A stretch of DNA of 64,000 nt, taken from the NCBI GenBank assembly GCA_035048485.1, contig CM068585.1, positions 14,365,501 to 14,429,500 on the forward strand, written 5' to 3'. The translations under genes and the position numbers were made by a program. Below, one piece after another: positions 1-12,700 of the stretch (the stretch's first letter is position 1; each line of letters starts with the position of its first letter). The notes beneath the pieces are model-generated. The model did no database searches. It saw nothing but the letters and a program-made list of their open reading frames with translations, and was not told the DNA's origin. Source of the stretch: Pteria penguin. Lineage: Eukaryota > Mollusca > Bivalvia > Pterioida > Pteriidae.

Positions 1-1484
1 GTTTGGGAAGCCAATACATTGTTGGAAGATCATTTTTATCAATGCTCAAATTGAAGTCACACATAACTTTACTGTGGTCAAATAGGATCTTGTCTTTAAA
101 CAATGCGGTTTCAACATACGTAGAAGTAGAGTTCAATTCAGTTTAAGAACTGAAATATAGTATATTTTTCAAACAATTATAATATTATTAGCTGCTTTGT
201 CAGCAGGTACGAAAACATAAGTATTATGTAAATCAGCCATTTTCTTTTTTATAGACTGGACTGCTATGTAATGTGGTTGTTTGAATAAATGGAGATTACT
301 TGTAAAATTATCGATGCGAATATCGATAATTTTTAAGATTTCACTTTTCCAGTCATTCAAGGCATGTATTTTTACCTTTTTTCACACCATCGTTTACAAT
401 AAGTGTTTATTGCCTCTTCAACAATCTTCCGGCATTTGGTAAAATATATCCTGGAAGGTAATCTATACGTAGGCTCTCTATTCAAAGGTGAACGTAAGCA
501 TTCATCCGAAATACAATTCAGATCACCTGTAATGATATGGCCCGCAGGCTGATAAATGAATTTAGAATTATTGCATGAACAGGACGATGGAATAGAGTCA
601 AGAGAATTTAGATTAGATGTGACTGAATTGTAATTAAATATAAGATTTCTAATAGGTTTTTTGTACTGATAGCAAATCAGAGGTGGTTCAAGATTCTCAA
701 AATACTGAGGAATTTTAGATTTGACTCTATGATCACGAAAAATATTAGAAATATTAAGCAGATCTTAAAATTGCGATTTTGAAGGAAGCGATTGTATACG
801 CGGGAAAAGTTTGTTATATGAAAATGCTCAGCCTCATCCAGGATATTAGGTTTTAATCTGGTTGATATTGTTATGGTAAGAGGAAATGTTACCTTGTTGA
901 AAAATTTAGGTCATCGAGACCAAGGGGATATGGGGTTTGTAGTTGTTTAATCCAATAAAATTCAGCCACTTAACGTCGTTTTTTCATATCAGATTTAGTT
1001 TCTCCGGGTAGCTTTGTAAAACTTTCAATAGGAGTAATAATAACGTTATCAATATTGTGATTATATTTGATGATGTGATTGTTAAGAAAGTTTTTGTATT
1101 TACGTTTTATATGAATGATTACGAAAACGGTTTTTCAGTGTTTTTAATGGTGGACTTGCAAGTGATGGTAAATAAGACATCTCTTAGCGTTGCATAAAGA
1201 AATCTTAGAACACCCGCTGTGTTTAGAATTTATGAATTTTGAAATTATTTTGGATTGATTATAAGGATAGTTATATTTTAGAGGAGAAATATTAACTTTA
1301 GTAGTACTGAACAACTGTTTACAAGAACTGCGAGGAAGATGAATAATAGACACAGAGGGCAATCTAAGAGGAGTAAGTAGAAGTATGGATGATACTTCAG
1401 TTTTAATATATTAGAAGTCATGGTGTAGAGGCGTACAATATATAATGTATGTACAGTCCTAGGGGAAAAGTCCCACACAACCAA
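1..1484 (-). mobile_element. Decayed Penelope-like retroelement, open at the left edge
   Basis: Translating the minus strand from about 1480 down gives, over several frames with stops, a Cys/His-rich segment (GCSKISLCNAKRC), then DNVIITPIE and, after one stop, AEFYWIKQLQTPYPLGLDD (about 1000-900). The last resembles the end of GIY-YIG endonuclease domains in Penelope-like elements. Further on come GHIITGDLN with LNREPTYRLPSR (about 550-440) and YVFVPADKAANNIIIV (about 216-169), motifs I associate with the N-terminal part of reverse transcriptases in these elements. The order endonuclease then RT suggests the permuted type. The catalytic RT core would lie left of the window. There are many stops and frameshifts: a pseudogene. 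Confidence 0.6.
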
Positions 1485-2059
1485 GTCAGTTACCTATGGG
1501 TTGAATAGTAACACTTGAAACACTCAGCTGCGGGGAATAAGTTTCTTCAAAATTGCTTTAACAAAATGGTGTATTCATGGAATAAGAAGGGTTTTCATAT
1601 GTACCAGTATCTTTTGTGTTATGGGTCCTGTGTTTTATGCGTCTCATTCAAAAGACAGGAAACTCATAAAACTGGACATTTGGACACTCATGTCCTAAAC
1701 CAAACACCAGAGCCATGGAGTCATATCGTCACTCTGCAGAAGATAGTCTGTAGCAACACATGATTTTATTCTCTATGATCAACAGTACATCAAAACCTAG
1801 CATTTAAGTTACTGTAACCGTCTTGCATGTATTCCAAACTGATTTCCTACAAGGTGCATTGCCTCTCTCCACATACATGGTTGAAAGCAATTAATCCAAC
1901 AAGAACTTTCTTTCACATACAACTGCACATGATGGCATACCAACTTGTAAGAAATGCATTATCAGTATTGTCATGACCCAAATGATTGATTAAATATTGT
2001 TTTACGTCACTCCATGATTATTTCACATATATGGTGACGGCATTTGCCTGATGCATTGC
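1485..2059. other. No recognisable feature
   Basis: AT-rich sequence with one short open frame at 1515-1763 that shows no family similarity I can see and no repeat structure. Confidence 0.4.
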
Positions 2060-2264
2060 ATATAAATTTCTACCTTTGAAACGGACCCACCCGAAACAGT
2101 GAAAGATCTTTTACGTGCAATGCCAACCGTGACACAGGACCTTGGTTTTTACTGTCTCCTTCCAAAGACAGAACACGGGTGCGCCCTGGGCGGGAGTCGA
2201 ACACAGGCCTCTCCAGCACCTTATGCAATAGGTCACACCGGCTTTGTGATGACCCAACAAACAT
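2060..2264 (-). mobile_element. tRNA-derived SINE copy
   Basis: On the minus strand a tRNA-like head carries a degenerate box A (TGACCTATTGCATAAGG) and a box B-like TGTTCGACTCC, 10 of 11 against GGTTCGANTCC. A body follows with the phrase GCACGTAAAAGATC, typical of conserved-core mollusc SINEs. It is truncated or diverged at the 3' end. Assignment to a named SINE superfamily is not possible by eye. Confidence 0.55.
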
Positions 2265-3314
2265 AGACTGGGAGGATTTGACAAATGAGCATGATGAACA
2301 CTAAAGGCAGAAGCTTTCTAGCATAGTCACAATGTATGAACCATCAACTCTTAAGGTCCTAATCTGACTCCTTCACACTCTTTTCTTCCCTACATAAAGA
2401 TAACTTAATAGAAAAGAAAATCAGAATGTATGGATATAAAGATTTATATGGGATAACTATTGAAAATAATTACAATAGATCTGTATCTAATGCTTTGTCT
2501 GTAACAAATTAATTTGACTATCACAGATTGCTTCAAAATGATTGATTACATCTAAAAAATGCAATAATTGTTGTAATAATCATAATCGATATTAAATTAA
2601 AACAAAACATACAGAACTACACATACATCCCACATGTTCACTATTGGTAACAGCATGTATATCAAATTTCATCTTAATTTAAAAACGTGCTTTACATCAC
2701 AAGGTTTTAGAATATGGCATAAAACACTTACATGGAACTTAATATACAAAGTAAACATGCCAAAAAAGAAAAATAATAATAATAATAAATAAACCATTAT
2801 CATTAACATATAGATTTTAAAAGATATACCATAAACTACCAGTATCATATAGATCAATGTCAAGTGGTAAAATTGCACTAAATGAATTACTTGTAAATCA
2901 ATAAAAGTGATACATACTCATTGTTTATACACTCTCAACTTTCATCAAAATCATCAGAAGGAATAAATAAGAATATCAGACTACAGAATCTATTTAAAAC
3001 AAAATGAAATCCTATCAAGTTCATTAAATCATGACATGTCTGAAGTGTTTTTGTGCAGCCAAACAGATCATGAGCTAAATTCTAGATGTCTAAAGATCTT
3101 CTAAGGTAGGGTATTAAAATGAAATGAAATCACAAAACAAAAACTATTTCTAAATGCATCACCTCTGCCATAACATTCACATCCTTGTGGAAATGATTTA
3201 CTTATCACAGGAAAATTTGCACTGAAGAGTTAAATAAAGCAGTCTTGTAGCCTTAACCCAATAACTAAGAACAGCACTGAATGAGGGTAGGGATACCTTT
3301 AATGTTCCATTCTC
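2265..3314. other. Region downstream of CLN5, probably including its 3' UTR
   Basis: AT-rich. I see no other gene and no convincing polyadenylation signal that would fix the CLN5 transcript end. Confidence 0.35.
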
Positions 3315-3736
3315 TTAGTGATTAGGCTCAAAGTACAATGTATCCTGGTCTGTTCCAGGTAATGGTATGGGATTGTAAGTCAGCTTTATGAATGGCGATT
3401 TCATTGGAAGCAACCAATATTTAAAATTATAAAATAAGTAAAACTCATTGTCAGACAACACTTCAACTATGCCTTCCAGTATATGTTCAATATCCGTCAC
3501 AAAATTTTTGTAATTTTGAAATTTGCTGTAAAATTTGAGCATTTTAGTTGAAAGAGTTTTGTTTGCAGTCACTTCAGCAACATCACCAAGATAAATTGGC
3601 ATGTCTGAAAACAAGTTTATGCGTGTATAGTTCAGTCTCACTGATGTGTCGAATTTAGCACCAATTTTGTACATCTCCTGGAATGCACGAAGTACCCAGC
3701 TGGCACAGTCAAATGAATCAAACCACATTGGTCCTT
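3315..3736 (-). CDS. CLN5: CLN5 last coding exon (catalytic Cys)
   Basis: Acceptor ctatttctag|AAGGACC; stop TAA at 3317-3315. Encodes residues 200-338 with [15 protein letters not shown] (C209, aligned with human Cys280), [30 protein letters not shown] and [12 protein letters not shown]. The last residues, after PIPLPG, are short and variable as in other CLN5 proteins. Confidence 0.96.
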
Positions 3737-6700
3737 CTAGAAATAGAATTAAGCAATACTAAATTAATGGTTTGAGAAATGTGCAAAAGTTTGTACATGT
3801 AGTTATAAATCATTTCAAAACCAAAAATAGCAGAATGTAGAATGTAGAATTGTGGAATTAGGTCTCACACAATGAAATCAAAACAGACTTGTATACTCTA
3901 CTTAGAAAGTTACATATTACATTTAAGTATATTATCTTAAAATACAACACCAAATAGTTTGCATTAGCTGACAATGATCTTAACATAAATAGTATGACGA
4001 TGTGTCATGGTTGTCAATGCCACGACATACAAATTACCATAAAAAGTGAAGACATTATGGGTCAAACAAGAAATTTCTCCTTAGTTGACACTGATTTTTG
4101 ATGAATATCCTACACAAAGGCCAGGGTCACTACATTTCTATAAACAACCTTCTTACTAAATAGGAACTTATTCTAATGAATAATTTTTCTAATTTTTCTG
4201 ACTGTATAGCTCTATGGTGACTTCTGCCACATAACTGAGCCAGTAACTCCTCTTTTTTCTTTTATAGTGACTATGCGTTAGTTGCATGTCCCTGCTGCCT
4301 CATTGAGCCATGAAATGGCTTTCTAATAAGAAATTTTTCAACTAATTAAGAATGCAACTAATAAAGCATGATGAAATTAAGGGTCAAATAAAATCTCTTC
4401 AAAATTAGCAGTGAACTTCACCTTTGATGGATATCTCTAAGGGAAGGTCATGACATACTCTTCTGCCAATTATGAATTTTTCTGAAGAAATCATAGGTTT
4501 AACAAGAAATGTTTCCCAAACTAACAATAACCTTGACCTTGGATGCATGTCCTTGAGTGAAGGTGATGACACACACCATTGCCTTATAAGAAAGTAAGGA
4601 CATATCCTAAAGCAGTGTAATAGATTTCTAAACAAAATATCTCCTAAATTTACTGAGACTTTGACCTTGACCATCAAGAAGGTTATGACACACCACTTTC
4701 CTTTCTTATAAAAAAATGTTCAACCAAGTCTTAACTTTCTTACCACACCTTTCTCCAGTATACAGCTTTTTCCAAGTTATATAAGAAAGGAAATATCCTT
4801 AAAGAGTAAACTAGAGCTGTCTTAATGTGACAAATACCCCCCATGGCAACAAAGTTGAAACATGCATAACACATCCTTTTATGACAAGATGGTAAAGAAG
4901 AGTAGTCAACATAGCTTGATAGGAAGCTAAACATTTGGTGCTTCTTTAAGGGTCGTGTCACAAGAAATTTGAGAAAAAATTGAAACTCAATCTGTAGATC
5001 ATAATATTGAAGTCATATACCAAGTTTAAGTTCAGTATGTTAAAGCATGTGACAGAAAAGTGCAGAAAACGAATTTTGGTCGAAGGGCAATAACTGTTAA
5101 AAACGTTATTCAATTGTGACAAAAGTAAAGCTCCATCTGTAGATCATCGCACCTAAGTTATATACCAAGTTCCAGTTCAATATGTCAAAGCATGTGAGAG
5201 AAAAATCTGGAAAATGAATTTTGGTCAAAGGGCTATAACTCTTGGAAATGTGGGTGCAATAACTGTTAAAAAAGTTATTCAATTGTGACAAAAGTAAAAC
5301 TCGATCTGTAGATCATCACATTGAAGTTATATACCAAGTTCCAATTCAATATGTTAAAGCATGTGAGAAAAAAAGTCAAGAAAATGACTTTTGGTAAAAG
5401 GGCAATAACTCTTGAAAAAGTGGGTCAATCACGACAAAAGTAAAACTTGACCTGTAGCTCATCACATCAAAGTTATATATCAAGTTCCAGTTCAATATGT
5501 CAAAACAGGAGAGAAAAAAGTCAGGAAAATGAATTTTGGTCAAAGTGCAATAACTCTTGGAAAAGAGGGTCAATTGTGATGTACCGTAAGTAAATCGTGA
5601 TCTGTAGATCATCACATCAAAGAAATACACCAAGCTTCAGTTCAATATATCAAAGCATGTGAGAAGAAAGTCCGAAAAACTAATGTGCCAGAAAGATGGA
5701 CAGACGGTACGACAGACGGACGGACATGGTAATTCCAATATACAATGTACCTCCACTATTTTGAAGTGGAAGTATAATAACCATATACAATATAAGATAT
5801 TGATGTAAAGAGGTATACATTACAAGAAAAGGTAAATGCTAGAGATTGTTTTTAATTAGAATTCTGAATCTACAATTAATATGGCAACTGAATACATAGA
5901 AACCATGATTTAAAGGTCAAGTTTAAAGAATTGTTGAAAACAATGGAATGTGTGGTAGATATCATATAGATCTTAAATGTAATTTATGCAATCTTGAAAG
6001 AGAATGTAGTTCTTGATAGTGTTTTCTCCATTATTCTAACTCGAACACATTTTCATTTATTTCTGTGAAAGAATCTTAAAAATGATGGATAATATCTCCA
6101 GTGATTTGTTCAACAGGGGCCAGTTGTTCCAAACTTTAACTAATGGTAAAGCTAACCAGTGGCTAAAATTTGAGAGACAATATCTTTAATTTATAAGGTT
6201 TCTGTATAAAAATTTAAATTACTTTACAAAGTTTGCTTCATATGCTATATATCAGTACACAGACTATAACTTAAAGTCTTCACATTTCAGACATATACCT
6301 AGTCAGATGAAATTTAACCAATGATTAGCTTAACCTGTGGTTAAAGTTTCTAACAACTGGCCCAGATGAAAATCAATAGACCTTTTCACTGTTACTGCTG
6401 GCCCAACATTTTGGTTGGCAAATGATAACTTTTTCCATAAAATTTTTGACATCGTATTAAAAACTTGACCGTTTCTAGAGTCATTTTGCAAGAATTCTGA
6501 AAAGCATGAAATTGAATTATGGATTCTTATTTGGGGCAGGGTAAAACTATACATAATTAATGAGATATTCACCTGGTTTACTGCGTACAGTCCATGTCTC
6601 ATAATATATCCCGGTCTTATTGTCCCATAGCACCCACTCAGCAAACTCGTTAAACTGTGCTCCTGTATAGAATAACATAGAACCAATAGCAAAACATAGA

Positions 6701-9700
6701 ACCAAATGGCTACAAACTGGTTTAATTGTGCTCCTATATAATAAATAAAACAACACAGAACCAAAAGACAGCAAACAAGTTCGACTGTATTGCTTCATAA
6801 AATATACGAGCAAACACTTTATCTGTGCTTTGATAATTACATTATTGTCATGTACTGGCATTAAATGTTTTGTTTACTTCACCAGCTAGTCATGCTAGCT
6901 GGAAACAACAAGACCAACAAAATCGAGGACAAAACCAGACTAAATTCAAAATGATGATTTATAGTAACCAATATGTCCTAAGTTTTCAAACATCTCTCCA
7001 GTACCAATTAATAATAGGTAAATAAGAAAGTATAAAAGATGACATTTTTTTTTGGCCAGGTACAATTTCCTACAATAAAGCTTCACTGCCCATCAATAAC
7101 AAAACTCATAAATTGAGCAGGTTACCATAGTTTTCATTAGTCAAGTCAATCAGACTTAAGCTCAAATATGACTTAACAAACATATTGTGAAAGCTGTTTT
7201 TCAATATCAAACACTGGCAAGTCCTAAGCATGACTCTATAGTGTAACAGGTAGGAAAAAATATATTGCCAGACTGGGATTCAAACCCAGAAATCGTCTAC
7301 TACAGTGCATATTATATACTAATAGACCTATCTGGGTTGTAGACTTAGGTTGTCAATCTCCTCCCCTGCCAGAGAATTTTTTTTTATTTCTGAAAAACCA
7401 AAAGAAACATAACAACTTCAGTATGAAAACAACCTTCAAATTAGAGCATGGCACTATATCTGCAATAGGCCAAAAAATAATGCAGCCATTCTGGGACTCC
7501 AACATTAACCAAAAACCTTCAGTCTTCTAATTAATGTCAGCTATCCATTGAGCTAGCTTTGCCACTGACTAAGACCCACAAAATACATGTAATGTAAAAA
7601 AAAACCTGTTATATTGGCGACAGCAGCAAGTACTCCATATTTCTTCCATAAATTGTCATCTATGCCATCATAGATACAGGTGGCTCCTTGATTGCACCAC
7701 TCCAAAGAATTGTTTTGTAGTATGTGTGGAAAAGTGCAGTTAAACAGTTGGAAAAGTTCATACCATTCCATAGTGTAATTTTTGCCTGTGTTTAAATTCA
7801 AGATTCCTATGGCATCATGCCATATATTCTGAAATAACAAGTAGAACACACTATTACATAATTCATAGACCTATCAGCCAGTGCCATATCAAGAACAACT
7901 ATGATGCAAAGAATTAAATTGTTCATTTAAATTGCAAACTATCAATCAGAAAATAAATATATTCAGTTACTGTATCATTTGATAGTGACATCATAAAACA
8001 CTCAACATTTTCATAAAGTTTTCAACTTTACAAAAAATGACTAGTAATGTGAATATTTTTTTTTTCTAACTTTAAAACATTCCATAACAAAGGACTTGTA
8101 AAACCCCTATTATACAAATTTTTGTTTATGTAAAAAAGCTAAGCATTTGGTGAAATCTTGACATTGGTACATGCTTCTGCAGTACACTTACTGAAGCCAA
8201 ATCTACTGAAAACTCTGCATTTCTCTCCAAAGAATGCATACATTGTATATATAAGTAAAATCTGACAAAAAAAATTTTTCTATCATCACATAAGGAGAAG
8301 AAATTTTGCCTCTAGTTTCATTCTTGGAGTTTTGTGTTTCATACATTCATTTTGGGTACAATTCATTATAATTTGAAATGATTGTGCATACTAAAATGCT
8401 TTAAGCAACATTCAACATTAAATGACACTATTCTTATAAAAAGCAAGTTTTAAATTAAATTTATATGTATCACTGACAATTGATTACCAGCATATCATGA
8501 TATGATGGTGGTCAGTGATGTATCATTTACAGTGAAATACCATTATATCAACTTCACGACGGTGGTCAATGGTGTATCATTGACAATTATAGTCCAAGAT
8601 TCTCTGCCCTTCTCCCACTTTTAATATTGGCAGTTTGTGGGAGAGGGTCAGAGAGACTTTCCCATAAACCCCCAATATCAAAAGTGGGAGAAGGGCAGAG
8701 AATCTCAGACTACAAACCACTGATATCAAAAGTCGGAGAAAGGAAGAGAATCTTGAACTATGACAATTAATTACCATTATATCACCTATATGACACCATG
8801 ATCATCTCCAAAGCAGAGTTGTCTTTCCTTTACAATCCACACACACCTCTGCCAACGTCTCAGGTTTTACAAGATTCTTGTAAAATCAGAGTTTTGCCTC
8901 TAGATGATATGACTTGGTCTTCAATGGCTTTATTAGTTAAATTTAAAGCATTTACCATTTTACATTGAGTTTTAATCAGGCTTCTATAAGAAATAAACCC
9001 CGAATTTATACCGCAATGTATTTTCTCAGTGTACAAATCAGTGAACTTATGTGATACAGTTTGTCATGAACACTATCATTGTCTAATTTTTGCCCAGATA
9101 ACTTGAATATGATGACATTTTTCCCCAAAACACACAAAACAGTCTATATTTTCTGCCTTCTGACTAAGGACTACTTTCAGTAGTTGGCAGAGATTAAAGG
9201 GAGTGCAAGGACCATAACTCTGCTTTGGAGAATGCTATATGACAGTGGCCAGTGGTGTATCATTGCCATTTATTACAAGGTATAACACCTATATGATGTT
9301 TTTCAGTTGTGACTGTAACCAGAAATCCTCAGAAAATATTTTTCACCTTTCCTAGGTAATCACCCACATCCTGCGACTGACATAAACAGGCTTAATCAGG
9401 TTGAAAATAGCTATAAATTTCACAACAGTATACAAAGAGATGACTTTGTACTTTGTTTTCTTTAATGTAAGGTGAAAACATATGATGGAATCTACATGTA
9501 CCTGATGCCTTGCCCAGGAGTTTCTACATACATGTATGCAACTTACACATGCCAAGCAGTGAGGGAATATTTATGTCTACTGAGAAACAGAATATGAGTT
9601 GTCAATGTGATATCCCATGGACAGGGCATTTTGGGCTTGAACCTGAGAGACCTTCTCCACAAAGTAACAATGTACTACAACAGAACAAGAAAACATAAAA

Positions 9701-12700
9701 CTATATGCATGAAATAATCGTAACACCTACAAATTTTCCTAGTAAGTCGCCAAACTTAAATTGCCACACAGGTTTTTTGAGAGCATATATCTCTACTTGG
9801 TCTGTGTCTTTGAACTTTGGCATTGTGTTTGCATCCCGACCACTTGGGCAGAATGGAAGGACTCCAGCTTGACAATAAGAACTAGCCTTTGGCCTGACAT
9901 CGAAACGTCTGTAATAGAAAGCATATACTCCAAGTTACTTTGGAAATGAGTTAAAAGGATATGAGAGAGAACTGTCAGTGTTCACTTTTTTAAAACTTTT
10001 TAATGGGACTCACTCTACAAAAATACTGGAGGTAAGTTCACTGTCGAAAATGCTTTAGACTGTGGTAAGAAATAGCTTAGCAACAAGTCCCAATACTTTA
10101 ACAAAGAAATCTTTTGGATTTTAATCCATACAATGCAGATATAGAATTCTCAGTGAATTTATGTGGACGGAGAGACTCTGACGCTAAGACGTTCAAGTGT
10201 ACATGACAGAGTGGGATGCTGATCAGGTCAGATAGTTTTGGTGTTACAGCATCCATATTGCAGAGCAATTTCTTGGTTGCATGGAATCCCAATAAAGCCA
10301 TTGATATTTTACCCTATCTATTACAAAAAGAGCCGACAGTTCATTAATCAGCAAATATATATGTCTCTAACTCCATTTTGAAAAAAGGATTATCCTGTTG
10401 TTGTGGAATCATTTTAGTGTAGCAGGTTTAAGATTCAGCTACTGCAGGGACATTCTTTGGCTCACTAGGTAACATGGAAATCCTGGGTTCCATAGCATAA
10501 GAGGGTTCCAGACCGTGGCGACCGTCCTTCATTAAATCACTTCACTATTTTACATATACACCACACAGGGTCTAGGTATTCATGATGCTAAGCCCACAAT
10601 CCCCTCATTCATGGCCCTTTCCCTTTGTTTTTTTTTTTCTTCAAATCAAGTCCGTTATAAGGACCCTTCCCAATGGAAATTTCATTGATTTTTCCCAAAA
10701 TTTGCCTGAATTTTTCCCAATCATTGGTCTCTTAACAATATGCAAAAAGGACAAAAATTTCCCAAATGAAACGGTACAGGCATCTATGAAAAAATTAAAA
10801 ACACTGTATCCTTCCTTGTCCGTCCTCCTTTTAAAAAACACAAGGCCAAGGGCTGACACAAGAACGGACGTTAAATATGGCTGACACTATTTTTAGTAGT
10901 CGGAGTCGGAGTCGGATTCAAAATCGGCAGAGTTGAAAAACTATTTTTACGATTTCTTATTTAATACGCATTTTATCGCCATGAAAATTGGCATAAGTTA
11001 TAATGATATTAATAGCCATTTACACTGTAAATTTCATAAAATTCTACTGGATACTTTTCAATATCGAGCATTGTTGACTCCACCAACACACTATTTTCAG
11101 TAGTCGGATTTGAAACAGGCGGAGTTGAAAATCTAATTTTACTATTTCTTCTTTAATACGCATTCAATCGCCATGAAAATTGGCATGAGTTATGATGATA
11201 TTAATTGTCATTTACACTGTAAATTTCATAAAATTCTACTTAACACTTTTTAATATCGAGCACTGTTGACTTAGCCAACACACTATTTTTAGTAGTCGGA
11301 TTTGAAACAGGCGGAGTTGAAAATCCAATTTTACTATTTCTCTTTTATTACGCATTCAATCACTATGAAAATTGGCATGTATTATGATGATGTCAATACC
11401 TATCAACACCGAAAATTTCATAAAGTTTGACGGGATACTTTTCAATATCGAACATTGTAGAAAATTCCGCCAATACTATTTTCAGTAGTCGGATTTGAGA
11501 CAGGCGAGTTTGAGTTGAAAATCTAATTTTAACAGGGGCGATGCAGGATTTTAGTTTAGAGGGGGCTAGGGTCCAGGGCAGCCCTGATGGGGTGCAGATC
11601 CCCAGACGGAAAATGGTTTTAACAGTTTTTAAACCTACATTTAACACGTTGAGGAATGACCATTTTGCACAGCCATCAGTACTGCAAGTGACAGAAAATA
11701 TAACCAAACCTTTTATTTTATGGTTTTCGAAGTATTTCGTAACTTAAAAACTTAACTATGTGAATTTTAGAGGGGACATGCACCCCACACGCCCCCTCTA
11801 AAGCCGCCAATGTTTACTATTTCTTCTTTAATACGCAGTCAATCGTCATGAAAATTGGGAATGCGTGAAGATGACGTGAAATCATTAGCTATGAACACTG
11901 TTGATAGATTGTTACTTATGTTGTGTGTCTTGAGGATGTCAGCCGATATGTCGTTGCCCAGGTCTAACCACATGGTGGTCTCCTAAACTAGACCCTTTAT
12001 CTATCTATCTATCTATCTATCTTGGAAAAAAAGAAATGATTGATCAGATATAAACAAATCATATTAGACACTATTCATGCATATTTAATCCCATCAAAGC
12101 ATATCTTAGGTTCGTGGGGTTCGTGAAACAAATGTTCGTATATCCATTCTCTGAAAATCGGATATATATTCTGTTAGTAGACATTTGGGTTATTTTTGTT
12201 TTACACAGTAAAAACAAAACATTTATATATACATTTCATCAATATTCATTAATTTTTAATGTCCACGAGTCGTCATAGTAGCTGTTAAAACACACGCATA
12301 AGCTGTGGTGGTTGGACTGCTATGGCGTCACGCGCTTTACTCATTAAAAGTCGGCAATTGGAGATGTCCGTAAATGGGCTGTTTTGTTTATAATTTTATC
12401 CCTTGTTCTCGTTTGTTAGTGAGAGATTCAACTTGTGGTTTTTTAATTTATCTTTTTATGATCGTATTTATCAGTTAGTACAATAAAAAGTTTGGTGTTC
12501 AGAATCCTTTAACTGATCTGAAATCGATAATTTCCCGTTACGTCTATATAAAATTTTCAGTTCACTACCATATTGAGAGCGAGCTAAATTCCATGCCCTA
12601 TTATAGTCTTGACTAACACAAAGATAGAACGAGGTTGAGGTAGTTACGTCAAGATTCTTCATTGAGTGGGGGGAGGGCGCACGTGTCCCCGTCTCTCACC

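Larger units (their letters stand above)
8461..9310. repeat. Interrupted tandem repeat with nested insertions, CLN5 intron 2
   Basis: Related segments with GGTCAGTGATGTATCATT or GGTCAATGGTGTATCATTGAC and ACCATTATATCA occur at about 8505, 8565, 8761 and 9240. They are separated by a hairpin (8598-8704) and a MITE-like insertion (8805-9231). The simplest reading is an old minisatellite hit twice by insertions. Confidence 0.5.

Noticed and set aside
7553..7849. Stand-alone 98-codon minus-strand gene
   Set aside because: It is CLN5 exon 3 (7606-7828) read through into both flanking introns; the real boundaries are the splice sites.
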